In this document: positions 6,883 to 15,211 of the stretch, in pieces | Layout: the number at the start of each line of letters is the position of its first letter | How positions within the stretch are numbered: position 1 is the first letter of the stretch | Assembly (NCBI GenBank): GCA_903938205.1 | Contig: CAJACJ010000055.1 | Location: forward strand, 1-18,372 | DNA from: an uncultured bacterium | GTDB lineage: Bacteria; Planctomycetota; Phycisphaerae; Phycisphaerales; SM1A02 | DNA length: 18,372 bases | Reading direction: 5' to 3' | Notes under the pieces: generated by a model | The model's database searches: none | What the model was told of the DNA's origin: nothing | What the model saw: only the letters and a program-made list of their open reading frames with translations | Program-made: the position numbers and the translations under genes

Positions 6883-8556
6883 CTATTTCACTTGCGTAAA
6901 CAATGCCACGGAAACATCGCCATCAATGAATTGGCTTTGCGGTTTTGGCGCGTCGGGCGCTTGAAATGCCTTTAAATCATTGCGCATAATCACCAAAGCA
7001 ACGGAGCCAGTTCTTTGCGCCAACGCGACTTGCGCCAACACTTGCTCACGCGTGATGAAGCGCGCTTGTTCATGTGGCAAATTTAATTCATTGTCCAATT
7101 CGCCACCAGGACCAATGAAGGTCATGTCAAATCTTTTGGTGGAGTAGACCACGCAGGTCGCCATATTTGCATCGACAATCAGAGTGTGTGCTTGCGCAAG
7201 GTCCTGCGATTGAGCGCGCAACGTCTCCACTCCAATTTTACTTTTCTCAATCAAAGCATCTGGTAACAGCAAGCCGGCAATCATGAGCATGGGAGCGGGC
7301 GAAAACGCCATTCGCATTAAGCGATGAGCAGGAACATGTGTGCGCTGCGCCCAATGATCAAGCGCCGCCCACGCAAGAAGCGCTAGCGCAAGCAAGCCAA
7401 AGCGCCACGTGGAATTGTCGCGCCATAACTGATCCGCATACAACCACTGATGGCCCGTCAGGATGAATGACGCGCACAAGAGAGCCACCGCCACAAGAAG
7501 CCACCGGCCAAGTTGATCGGCGAACGTGGTCAATGTGGTCTTGCTGAAATAGTGCAGCAATGAAATTGCGATCACGATTGAAAATGCCGGAAAAATAGGC
7601 AAAATATAGGCTGGCAGTTTTCCGCTACTGGCCGACAACAGTAGTAAGGGCAGGGCAATCCACACCGCGCACAAAGAAGCGCCGCGGCCGCGAAAAAGTG
7701 ATGTGCGAAATCCGCTCCACACCTTGCCAATGTTCAAAGTCCACAACAAAGCGCCAACAGGAAGCATGGGCAGGAAATACCACCACGGCTCTGGATGTTG
7801 ATTGCCATCTGGCGACGTGAAGCGGCGCACATGCTCCACCCAAAAGAAATAATCCCAGAAACCTGGATTGTGTTTGTGAATTTGAATGATCAGTGGCGCC
7901 GAAATCACAATCGCCGACGCGATAGGAACCAGCGGCAATACGAACAAGTCGCGCCAACGCTTTTGCCAGATCAGCCAACCGCCCGCGATGATGGCGGGAA
8001 ACGCGAGTCCAAGAAATCCCTTGGTCAAGAACGCGCCCGCGGCCGCGACGCCGCTGAGCACAAGAAAGAACATGCGCCATCTTCGCTCTGAATCCGTGGC
8101 GGCGTGCACAAAAAACGCAACGCATGCGGTGATAAATGCAGTGAAAATGCCGTCTAAAATAGCCACATTTCCAAAGACCCAGGGGAAAATCAACGTGAGT
8201 TGAACCGCCGTCGCGATCAAGCCAATGTGTGGCAGAGCGCAGATTCTTTTGGCAATGGCGCCAGTGGCAAGCGCTGTGACTAATGCGGCAAGCGCAGGCG
8301 CAAATCGTAATCCCCACGCGTTCTCGCCGAACAGCGCCATGGAACTCGCTGTCAACCAATATCCCATCGGCGGTTTTTCGTAGTAGCTCAAGCCCACAAG
8401 TTTCAGCGACCACCAATCATGATTGTGCAACATTTCAAGCGCGATCGCCCCATAGCGGGATTCATCTGGTGAAATAAGTGGTCGTAGCGACAGCGGCAGC
8501 AAGTACAGCAAGGCAAAGAGGACAGTGATGTAACCCGTAATGACTCGTGCGCTCAT
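6883..8556 (-). CDS. arnT: ArnT-type lipid A 4-amino-4-deoxy-L-arabinose transferase (GT83 family)
   Basis: ArnT sits in the inner membrane and moves Ara4N from undecaprenyl phosphate to lipid A on the periplasmic face. The protein (557 residues; E. coli about 550) is highly hydrophobic with many membrane segments. It carries the family's first periplasmic loop: SPDESRYGAIALEML with the D-E pair, then YYEKPPMGYWLTA and FGENAWGLRF. The start is set at 8556 because its ATG overlaps the arnD stop as ATGA; a further in-frame ATG at 8592 would overlap arnD by 40 bp. It is the last gene of the arn run. The GT83 family also has members with other acceptors, but the position after arnD makes lipid A the likely one. 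Confidence 0.9.
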   Translation of the reverse strand: MSARVITGYITVLFALLYLLPLSLRPLISPDESRYGAIALEMLHNHDWWSLKLVGLSYYEKPPMGYWLTASSMALFGENAWGLRFAPALAALVTALATGAIAKRICALPHIGLIATAVQLTLIFPWVFGNVAILDGIFTAFITACVAFFVHAATDSERRWRMFFLVLSGVAAAGAFLTKGFLGLAFPAIIAGGWLIWQKRWRDLFVLPLVPIASAIVISAPLIIQIHKHNPGFWDYFFWVEHVRRFTSPDGNQHPEPWWYFLPMLPVGALLWTLNIGKVWSGFRTSLFRGRGASLCAVWIALPLLLLSASSGKLPAYILPIFPAFSIVIAISLLHYFSKTTLTTFADQLGRWLLVAVALLCASFILTGHQWLYADQLWRDNSTWRFGLLALALLAWAALDHWAQRTHVPAHRLMRMAFSPAPMLMIAGLLLPDALIEKSKIGVETLRAQSQDLAQAHTLIVDANMATCVVYSTKRFDMTFIGPGGELDNELNLPHEQARFITREQVLAQVALAQRTGSVALVIMRNDLKAFQAPDAPKPQSQFIDGDVSVALFTQVK

Positions 8557-9590
8557 ACGTGGGTAAGCGTATCCATTCGAACGCAAACCCACCCTTCACG
8601 ACCAGGAATTTTTCCGGCTCCAATTGATCCAATTTCCATTTCCGCCTTGGGGCGCATTGCGCCAAATGGGGAAGTAACTTGTTGCCCAAGTGGGGGATTA
8701 AAATCGTTCGCGGCGCTGACAGTTTCTGATTTCAGCGAGGGGGCGAACGCTGCTGTAAGAGTTGGTCTTGTCTGCGTTTCAAGCATGCAACTGAGTGGCG
8801 CAAACGTGTGACCCGCCGCCAACGCTTGGTCAAGAAACGCTTCAAAACAAGCGGATTTAGCGCCGCCTTCGCTTTCGGCGTGCACGGTCAACACATGCGG
8901 CTTGCCATCGGAAATGAGTTGCAACAAGCGCGCGTTCCAGACCTCATCACGGTTTTCCTTGGGGAGCGCCGCCTCATCGTAGGTTGGCAAGTCCACTGGA
9001 ATTTGTGGTTGATTCAGAACGGTTGCGCCAATGCGCGGGCGAAATGCCCGAGCGGGTCCACGGCAGTCGCTGCGAAATTGAAATTCACGCGAACGGGCAA
9101 AGTTCAACACGCGCTCACTGCAGCGCCAACCTGGACACGCGGCGCTTTGCGGCTTCTGCCCCATGACTTCCTCAAACGAGTCGCACGCCAAAATAAGTTG
9201 CGCTTCAAGCGCCTCATCTGAAAGTCTGTCAATTCCAACTTGCCAAAGATGATGGTCCCACGCATGCACACCAACTTCTTGGCCCGCTTTCATGGGCATG
9301 CGCAACTGTTCCTTGAAGTGGCGACTGATCACAGTGCCTGGCCACAGCGTGCCGCGAAATAAAATGTCGTACCCATACAGCGATGCGGCTTGCGAGCGCA
9401 GCATCTTTAAAAAGAAAGCGGGGCGCAAAAGGCGCCACGCATGTCGACCCATATTGTCGGGACCAAGTGTCACGTACCACGTGGCGCAAATGCCGCGTGC
9501 CTCTAAAATGCGCAGTAAACGCGGCAAACCATCACGAGTTCCACGCACCGTATCCACATCCACACGCAGCGCAATTGGGGCAATGGCCAC
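8553..9590 (-). CDS. arnD: ArnD, undecaprenyl-P-Ara4FN deformylase
   Basis: ArnD is a NodB-fold polysaccharide-deacetylase relative that removes the formyl group from undecaprenyl-phosphate-Ara4FN at the membrane, a step that commits the lipid carrier. Seen: LRVDVDTVRGTRDG (8-21) with Asp11/Asp13, GPDNMGRHAWRLLRP, VGVHAWDHHLWQ with His109 and His113, CPGWRCSE, FRSDCRGPARAFRP and LTVHAESEGG. All are hallmark ArnD stretches. The start is GTG at 9590, which places the protein start close to that of E. coli ArnD. Length is 345 against about 296 in E. coli. Extra residues (about 272-318) lie before the conserved GREGW end motif (330-334). It begins 12 bp after arnA and overlaps arnT by 4 bp, so it is translated within one operon. 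Confidence 0.95.
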   Translation of the reverse strand: MAIAPIALRVDVDTVRGTRDGLPRLLRILEARGICATWYVTLGPDNMGRHAWRLLRPAFFLKMLRSQAASLYGYDILFRGTLWPGTVISRHFKEQLRMPMKAGQEVGVHAWDHHLWQVGIDRLSDEALEAQLILACDSFEEVMGQKPQSAACPGWRCSERVLNFARSREFQFRSDCRGPARAFRPRIGATVLNQPQIPVDLPTYDEAALPKENRDEVWNARLLQLISDGKPHVLTVHAESEGGAKSACFEAFLDQALAAGHTFAPLSCMLETQTRPTLTAAFAPSLKSETVSAANDFNPPLGQQVTSPFGAMRPKAEMEIGSIGAGKIPGREGWVCVRMDTLTHV

Positions 9591-9602
9591 GGCGTGGTTG
9601 CT

Positions 9603-11648
9603 TTAGTGCGATGGACTTCGGGACGCTGGAACCTTGTTGCCCGCCGCCGCGCCAGTTGCTGGCGTGTTTGGCGCCGTCAAGTTGTGCGTCTTGGCGTGTT
9701 GGCGAATGAACCAATCCAAAGTTCGCTCCACGCTTTGACGCGTGGAAATTTTTGGTGTCCAACCCAACGAGTTCTTGGCGTTGCGAATGCTTGGCGTGCG
9801 ATGTTGCACGTCCTCGTAGCCCTTGCCGTAGTAGCGGGCGCTTTCAATTTCTTCAAAGCCGGCGAACGGCGGAAAGCATGCGCGCAGTGGATGGCGATCA
9901 AAAGCCTCAACCAACATTTCAGCAAGCTCACGAATGCTCGCTTCATTGTCTGGATTGCCAATGTTGAAAATGCCGCCAGTGGCTTTGCCATCCGTGTTCT
10001 CAATGATGCGATACAGGCAATCCACGCCTTCATCCACATCGGTGAAGCAGCGCTTTTGTTCGCCGCCATCCACCAAAAGAATTGGCGTGCCTTCAACTAA
10101 GTTCAAAATAAGTTGCGTGATGGCGCGCGAGGAACCAATACGCGCGGAATCAAGCGTGTCCAAGCGTGGCCCGAGCCAATTGAATGGACGGAACAAACTA
10201 AATTGCAGGCCGCGCGTGGAACCGTAAGCCCAAATGACGCGGTCCAAAAGTTGCTTGGAAGCGCTGTAAATCCAGCGTTGTCGATGAATTGGTCCTGTGA
10301 CCAGATTGGAAGTTTCCTCATCAAAGTGCTCATCCTTGCACATGCCGTACACCTCACTGGTGCTTGGGAAAATAATGCGCTTGTTGTAACGCACGCAATC
10401 ACGCACCACGCGCAGGTTCTCCTCAAAGTCCAACTCAAATACGCGTAGAGGATTTCGCACGTACTCAATTGGCGTTGCAATGGCCACCAGCGGCAGAATG
10501 ACATCGCACTTGCGCACGTGGTATTCAACCCATTCACGGTTGATGGAAACGTCGCCCTCGATGAAGTGAAAGCGCGGATGATCCGCGATGTTGCCAATGT
10601 TGTCCGAGCGCAAATCCATTCCGTACACTTCAAAGCTTTCATTTTTCAACAAGCGCTCCGTGAGATGGCTTCCAATGAAACCGTTCACGCCAAGAATTAA
10701 AATGGAAGTTGTTTTCTTTTGCAACGAAAGAACACGCTTGCCCAAGCGCATCTTGGCGACCAAGTTCATGTCCTTGGCAATTTGCGCGCCGGAACTCCAC
10801 ACGCCATCGGCGGGTTGTCCCTCCACAATTTCTAGCGCGCCTTTTCCGCAGGCCACAACCATTGGTTCGACGCTGAGAATTTCACCAGGCTGGCCCGTGC
10901 CTTGCGCGGTTTTGGTGGTCCACACCATGAACTTGCGCTCGCCCGCGTAGGTGAACGCGCCCGGCCATGGGAAAGCAACGGCGCGCGTTAAATTGCGTAT
11001 TTCCTCGGCGGATTTGGTCCAATCAATGTTGCCGTCATCTGGAGTGCGGCGACCAAACGAGCTGGCGTTCTTCTCATCTTGCGGAGTGCGCGGGGCCTTG
11101 TTGGCTTTGACCAACGGCAGCAACTCATCAAGCAAATCGCTGGTGGCTTGGCTCATGCTGGCGGTCAATGTGCGCGCGGTGTCGGCAATGTCAATCTTCA
11201 CCTTGCGCTGACCAATGATGTCACCCGCATCGGCCTTGTCGCTCATGTAATGCAGCGTCACGCCAGTTTCAGTTTCGCCATTCACAAGCACCCAATTAAT
11301 CGGGCAACGGCCGCGATACTTGGGCAACATGGCCGAGTGCAAATTAATGCAACCTTTTGGAAACAACTCGCGCACTTTCGCGCCAACCATGTTTCGATAG
11401 TGGCATGATAAAAGCAAATCAGCCTTCATCTCTTTGATGCGCTCGATCCAAATTGGGTGGTCAAGTTTTTCGGGAGCGAACACAGGAATGCCAGCGGCCG
11501 CGGCCTCGCGCGCCACGGAGGTGTACCAACCACCTTCGGATGGATCATCTCGGTGCGTGAACACCGCGACCACATCAAGGCCATTTCGAATTGCTGCTTT
11601 AAGCCCCGCGGCGCCAAGTTCGTGATAAGCCAATACGACGGTCTTCAT
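9603..11648 (-). CDS. arnA: ArnA, bifunctional UDP-glucuronate decarboxylase and UDP-Ara4N formyltransferase
   Basis: Both halves are present. The N-terminal formyltransferase (1-305) has NLHSAMLPKYRGR with Asn102 and His104, and DAGDI with Asp140, at the same numbers as in E. coli. The C-terminal decarboxylase (about 315-655) has the NAD-binding ILGVNGFIGSHLTERLL, then STSEVYGM with Ser431/Glu432, YSASKQLLDR, and Arg617 in QHRTPSIRNA. These match E. coli Ser433, Glu434 and Arg619. The enzyme oxidatively decarboxylates UDP-glucuronate, and after ArnB acts, N-formylates UDP-Ara4N. The final 25 residues are a low-complexity tail; length is 681 against 660. A Shine-Dalgarno AAGGAAA stands just upstream. 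The 87-bp gap from arnC is the only sizeable break in the run. Confidence 0.97.
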   Translation of the reverse strand: MKTVVLAYHELGAAGLKAAIRNGLDVVAVFTHRDDPSEGGWYTSVAREAAAAGIPVFAPEKLDHPIWIERIKEMKADLLLSCHYRNMVGAKVRELFPKGCINLHSAMLPKYRGRCPINWVLVNGETETGVTLHYMSDKADAGDIIGQRKVKIDIADTARTLTASMSQATSDLLDELLPLVKANKAPRTPQDEKNASSFGRRTPDDGNIDWTKSAEEIRNLTRAVAFPWPGAFTYAGERKFMVWTTKTAQGTGQPGEILSVEPMVVACGKGALEIVEGQPADGVWSSGAQIAKDMNLVAKMRLGKRVLSLQKKTTSILILGVNGFIGSHLTERLLKNESFEVYGMDLRSDNIGNIADHPRFHFIEGDVSINREWVEYHVRKCDVILPLVAIATPIEYVRNPLRVFELDFEENLRVVRDCVRYNKRIIFPSTSEVYGMCKDEHFDEETSNLVTGPIHRQRWIYSASKQLLDRVIWAYGSTRGLQFSLFRPFNWLGPRLDTLDSARIGSSRAITQLILNLVEGTPILLVDGGEQKRCFTDVDEGVDCLYRIIENTDGKATGGIFNIGNPDNEASIRELAEMLVEAFDRHPLRACFPPFAGFEEIESARYYGKGYEDVQHRTPSIRNAKNSLGWTPKISTRQSVERTLDWFIRQHAKTHNLTAPNTPATGAAAGNKVPASRSPSH

Positions 11649-11652
11649 GTGG

Positions 11653-11659
11653 TTTCCTT
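11653..11659 (-). promoter_or_regulatory. Shine-Dalgarno sequence of arnA
   Basis: On minus, AAGGAAA is followed by CCAC and ATG, so the AGGA core is 6 nt before the start. This contrasts with lead genes here, which have a -10-like box in this place and no Shine-Dalgarno sequence. It indicates arnA is translated from within a longer mRNA. Confidence 0.65.
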
Positions 11660-11735
11660 AAAAAGTATGTGAAACAAAGTGTGATTCGATGGGCAATTCC
11701 GTTTGCCAATCTAGAAAGTGAGCAATGTCAATCAA

Positions 11736-12734
11736 TCAAGCAACTGTTCGCGCAGGCGTGAAAGCGCCAGCCGAGCCCTGCGATGGTACTTCAGCAAGCG
11801 TCTCGCCTACAACATTGTCAAGAATGTAGCGGGGGCGCTCGCGCACGTCCGCATGGATGCGGCCCACGTACTCGCCCATTAATCCAAGCGCCACAAATTG
11901 CGCGCCAACAAAGAAAAACAGAATTGAGAACAGCGTGAACACTCCGTTGCCCGCCCATTCCGAGCCAAACACCACGCGCAGAAAAAACAGCATCAATGCA
12001 AAGCCAATGGCCAGCGCGGAAATACCGCCGCCTAACCATGTCAATAAGCGCAGCGGTCCCGCGGTCATGCAGGTGAGCAAATCAAATTGCAAATTGACAA
12101 GTTTAATGACGGAGTAATTGCTGTCACCCGCGGCGCGCGCGGCGTGCGCCACTGGAATTTCCGTGACACGCTTGGCGAACAAATTAGCCAGCACAGGAAT
12201 GAACGTGCTGCGCTCGCGGCATTGCAACATGGCGTCCACCACGCGGCGTTTGTAGGCGCGCAACATGCAGCCGTAATCGTGCATTTGCACGCCCGTCGAG
12301 CGGCGCACAATTGAATTGATAATGCCGGAGAAAAGTTTGCGCGCAAACACATCTTGTCGATCTGCGCGCACGCTGCCCACAACGTCGTAGCCATCGTCAA
12401 TAGCGGCGAGCAACTTTGGAATTTCTTCCGGCGGATTCTGCAAGTCCGCGTCCAGCGTCACCATGACGTCGCCTTGCGCATTGGCAAAGCCGCATAAAAT
12501 TGCGTTGTGTTGACCGTAGTTGCGGTTCAGAATCAGCGACTTGATTTCGCCTGGATATGTCTTGGCAGCCTCGGCCAACATTTCGCTAGAGCCATCGCGG
12601 CTGCCGTCGTCAATTAAAATAAGTTCCCACGGTCGACCCAGCGCGCGCCCAACTTTGACGCAGCGCTCAATCAGTTGCGGCAAATTCAAACGCTCGTTGT
12701 GAACGGGAATGACAATTGAAACGCTCGACTTCAT
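11736..12734 (-). CDS. arnC: ArnC, undecaprenyl-phosphate Ara4FN transferase
   Basis: ArnC is an inner-membrane GT2 transferase that loads Ara4FN from the UDP sugar onto undecaprenyl phosphate on the cytoplasmic side. Seen: VSIVIPVHNE at the N-terminus, IDDGSRDGSS (41-50), LNRNYGQHNAIL, the DxD motif in LDADLQNPPEEIP (Asp95/Asp97), HDYGCMLRAY, ERSTFIPVLANLFAKR, and two C-terminal membrane segments (about 231-255 and 264-286) followed by GEYVGRI. Length 332 against 322 in E. coli. These motifs separate ArnC from generic dolichol-phosphate-mannose-like GT2 proteins. Its ATG overlaps the arnB stop by 4 bp, with a possible AGGA Shine-Dalgarno at 12743-12746, so translation is likely coupled. Confidence 0.95.
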   Translation of the reverse strand: MKSSVSIVIPVHNERLNLPQLIERCVKVGRALGRPWELILIDDGSRDGSSEMLAEAAKTYPGEIKSLILNRNYGQHNAILCGFANAQGDVMVTLDADLQNPPEEIPKLLAAIDDGYDVVGSVRADRQDVFARKLFSGIINSIVRRSTGVQMHDYGCMLRAYKRRVVDAMLQCRERSTFIPVLANLFAKRVTEIPVAHAARAAGDSNYSVIKLVNLQFDLLTCMTAGPLRLLTWLGGGISALAIGFALMLFFLRVVFGSEWAGNGVFTLFSILFFFVGAQFVALGLMGEYVGRIHADVRERPRYILDNVVGETLAEVPSQGSAGAFTPARTVA

Positions 12735-13918
12735 CGTGTTGATCCTGTCACGGCCACTTTGGCCACGCTTTTTGGCAGCACTTCTTTGATGGCGTCAATG
12801 ACATCAAGCACGTCCTCGTTGGCCATGTCTGGAAACATTGGAAGTGTGCATATTCTGGCTGAATTCCATTCGGTATTGGCAAGACGACCCGCGGCCTCTG
12901 GACGATTTTCGCGGTACCAACGGTGCGTATGCGACGCCAAGAAATGAATGCCGGTGCCAATATTTTTCGCCTTCAGCGCTTCCATAAATGCGCTGCGCTC
13001 CATGCCGCAGCGGCGCTCATCAACACGCACCACCAACAAGTGCCGCGCATGTTTGTGCGACCACGTTGGATCCGCAAGCATGGTCACGCCATCAATGTTG
13101 GCAAGTTGCTCGCGGTACATCATGGCCAACTCTTGGCGACGAGCGATCAACGCGTCAAGCCGTGGAAACTGGCTCAGCGCCAGCACCGCGTTCATGTCGG
13201 GCATGTTTTGTTTATAGCCAGGTTGTTGCACTTCGGCCTGCGGCGAGCGACCTTGTTGCGCGCGATCATGCGCATCAACCGCAAGTCCATGAAATCGCAA
13301 GCCACGAATCTTTGCGGCAAGCGCGCTGTCATCGGTCACAAGCACTCCGCCTTCACCACTTGTAATTGTTTTAATTGGATGCAGCGAGAAAATAGCGGTG
13401 CCGCCATTTCCAATTTCGCGCCCCTTGTAATGCGTGCCAATAGCGTGCGCGGCGTCCTCTAAAAGATGCACGCCTTTACGCGCGCACATGGCGCGAATGG
13501 GATCAAGATCAACGGGAGCGCCGGCGTAATGAACTGGAATCACAACTTTGGTGCGCGCCGTGATGGCGGCTTCAAGCGCATCGGGCGACGCAAGCAGCGT
13601 GTCACGGTCGGCATCAACAAAAACATTTCGCCCACCCAGCAACTCAACCATGTTGGGCGTTGAAACCCAAGTCATGGACGGACCAACAACTTCGTCGCCA
13701 GGCTTCAGGCCAATCGCCTGCAAGTACAAATGCATAAGCGCGGTTGCGCTGGTTGCGGCCACGGCTTCCTTGGCGCCACAGCGAGTTGCAATTGCGCGCT
13801 CCAATTCCGCAACTTTGGGACCGGTGGTGATCCATCCGCTGCGCAACACTGCAACAACCGCTTGAATGTCCGCCTCGGAAATGGGTGCTTTGCAAAACGG
13901 AAGGTAGGTTTCTCGCAT
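12731..13918 (-). CDS. arnB: ArnB, UDP-Ara4O aminotransferase (PLP dependent)
   Basis: ArnB transfers an amino group from glutamate to UDP-Ara4O, giving UDP-Ara4N; it belongs to the DegT/DnrJ/EryC1 PLP family. Seen: LPFCKAPISEADIQAV then LRSGWITTGPK (26-35), SATALMHL, PSMTWVSTPNM (80-90), IPVHYAGAP, LLEDAAHAIGTHYKGR with Asp155, and the PLP lysine Lys183 in FSLHPIKTITSGEGG. EWNSARICTLPMFPDM near the C-terminus is also typical. From ATG 13918 the length is 395 (E. coli about 380). The frame is open back to 13987, but those 23 residues have no family counterpart and would read through the putative promoter. As first gene of the arn run it sets the operon's start. Confidence 0.95.
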   Translation of the reverse strand: MRETYLPFCKAPISEADIQAVVAVLRSGWITTGPKVAELERAIATRCGAKEAVAATSATALMHLYLQAIGLKPGDEVVGPSMTWVSTPNMVELLGGRNVFVDADRDTLLASPDALEAAITARTKVVIPVHYAGAPVDLDPIRAMCARKGVHLLEDAAHAIGTHYKGREIGNGGTAIFSLHPIKTITSGEGGVLVTDDSALAAKIRGLRFHGLAVDAHDRAQQGRSPQAEVQQPGYKQNMPDMNAVLALSQFPRLDALIARRQELAMMYREQLANIDGVTMLADPTWSHKHARHLLVVRVDERRCGMERSAFMEALKAKNIGTGIHFLASHTHRWYRENRPEAAGRLANTEWNSARICTLPMFPDMANEDVLDVIDAIKEVLPKSVAKVAVTGSTR

Positions 13919-13927
13919 GAGCCTAGG

Positions 13928-13933
13928 ATCATA
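13928..13933 (-). promoter_or_regulatory. Putative -10 box of the arn operon
   Basis: On minus, TATGAT (5 of 6 to TATAAT) stands 9 nt before ATG 13918, so the predicted leader is only about 2-3 nt. TTGGGG lies 18 nt upstream as a poor -35. I find no clear PmrA-like or other operator. The shared gap with the divergent epimerase gene is 159 bp. Confidence 0.35.
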
Positions 13934-14064
13934 GTGTAAATCTTTGATTTTCCCCAATGTGTAGGGTGGATTTTTCGATGTTCGCAAGCGCCATTTTCAG
14001 TGATCGGAAATTTGATACTTCAATCCAGCCAAGTTTGCGGGTTCTTTTATTTTGCGTGAATTGG

Positions 14065-14070
14065 TAGTGT
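14065..14070 (+). promoter_or_regulatory. -10-like box of the aldose epimerase gene
   Basis: TAGTGT fits TANNNT and is 7 nt before ATG 14078. There is no Shine-Dalgarno sequence. Confidence 0.35.
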
Positions 14071-14077
14071 TGCCCGT

Positions 14078-15115
14078 ATGGACATCCGCACTATCCGTTG
14101 CGCCAAGTCGCAAAGTCAGCTTGTTGTTCATACGGACGCGGGGTGTGTTGCAACTAGTTGGCAAGTGCGTGGCCAAGAAATGTTGACTTTGCCGGTGGCG
14201 CTTGCGGATTTTGTGAAGTCGCAAAAAACAGGCGGAATTCCGCTGTTGTATCCATACGCTAATCGATTGCGCACGGACCATTTCACGGTCGCGGGCAAGA
14301 CGGTGGACTTGTCGCGCGACGCAAACTTAAAGCGCGACGCCAACGGATTTCCTATGCACGGCTTACTCATTCGTTGGCCGGACTGGGTTATGTCGCAGCC
14401 CGCGCCAGATGAATTAGAAGCCAGCATAGTGTGGGGCGATCATGCGGAATTATTCGCGGCCTATCCATTCGCGCACTCGTTGCGCGTGCGCTGGAAGGTG
14501 GGGCAGGGCAAGAATGAAAATGCGAATCAAATTGCGGATCAGAGCAAACATCCTCAGACTAATCCAAGTGCTGATCAATCCGCGCTCGCCAGCACGCTGA
14601 CGGTGACCACGATCATTGAAGCGGATAAGGGTCAAGATGTTCCCGTGTCATTTGGGTGGCATCCTTATTTGGTTTTGAACGACCGCGCCAATGCGCAGTT
14701 GCTGTTGCCTGCTCGCCGCGCTGTTGCGCTGGCGCAAAACGGTTTACCAATTTCCACTGATAATCCTGAGTCGTGGTTGCCAGCGGGTACGCAATCAGCG
14801 GTTGCGCCGCTGGATGATTTGTTTCAGTTGGACATGCGCGGAGCAAGTGGGGCAGAGCGCATCAACAAGCCACAAAGTGTGCAGGGTTTCAATGAAAATT
14901 TCGCGCCAACCGCCGCCATCATTGCGCAGCAGCAACGAATTGAAATCAAATTTCTCAGCGGCTATTCGTTTATGCAAATCTATTCGCCCGTAGGCGCCAA
15001 CTTTGTCTGCTTTGAACCCATGACCGCGTCTATCAGCGCCTTGTGCGATGACGGCGTCGCCGTTGTGAAAGCGGGTGAAACATTCACGGCAGCTTTTGAA
15101 TTGCGCGTGTTGTAA
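14078..15115 (+). CDS. Aldose 1-epimerase family protein (galactose mutarotase-like)
   Basis: A 345-residue protein of the galactose-mutarotase fold. Family landmarks: GGIPLLYPYANRLR (52-65), FPMHGLL with His94, FGWHPYL with His195 (the usual catalytic acid region), GFNENFAP, and VCFEPMT with Glu313, the likely catalytic base. Enzymes of this family interconvert alpha and beta anomers of sugars or sugar phosphates; the preferred sugar cannot be read from the sequence. A hydrophilic, Asn/Gln/Ser-rich insert spans roughly residues 143-172 and is not expected in the fold core. The gene is divergent from arnB. That could reflect shared sugar metabolism, but arn clusters do not normally need an epimerase, so no link is claimed. 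Confidence 0.85.
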   Translation: MDIRTIRCAKSQSQLVVHTDAGCVATSWQVRGQEMLTLPVALADFVKSQKTGGIPLLYPYANRLRTDHFTVAGKTVDLSRDANLKRDANGFPMHGLLIRWPDWVMSQPAPDELEASIVWGDHAELFAAYPFAHSLRVRWKVGQGKNENANQIADQSKHPQTNPSADQSALASTLTVTTIIEADKGQDVPVSFGWHPYLVLNDRANAQLLLPARRAVALAQNGLPISTDNPESWLPAGTQSAVAPLDDLFQLDMRGASGAERINKPQSVQGFNENFAPTAAIIAQQQRIEIKFLSGYSFMQIYSPVGANFVCFEPMTASISALCDDGVAVVKAGETFTAAFELRVL

Positions 15116-15153
15116 ATTATTTTCTACGGACACGCCGCTGTTTACGTGCGCTG

Positions 15154-15211
15154 CTGAAATTTCGGCGGCACCAAATCCCCGACTCACTTACGCAACTGAA
15201 ATTCCGGCGGC
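15154..15211 (-). repeat. Imperfect 16-bp direct repeat at the 3' end of the GNAT gene
   Basis: On plus, CTGAAATTTCGGCGGC (15154-15169) and CTGAAATTCCGGCGGC (15196-15211) differ at one base and are 42 bp apart. Read on minus, the gene ends PPPPEFQLRK-stop. The next copy, in the same frame beyond the stop, reads VPPKFQQRT-stop. It looks like a decayed copy of the gene tail. Confidence 0.6.

Noticed and set aside
8554..8592. Longer start for arnT at 8592
   Set aside because: It would overlap arnD by 40 bp and add residues with no ArnT counterpart; the ATGA overlap at 8556 is typical.
11649..11735. Internal promoter before arnA
   Set aside because: A TTGACA is present, but no -10 box lies at workable spacing; a Shine-Dalgarno sequence explains arnA expression from the operon mRNA.
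13919..13987. N-terminal extension of arnB from 13987
   Set aside because: The added 23 residues have no family match and would cover the putative -10 box.
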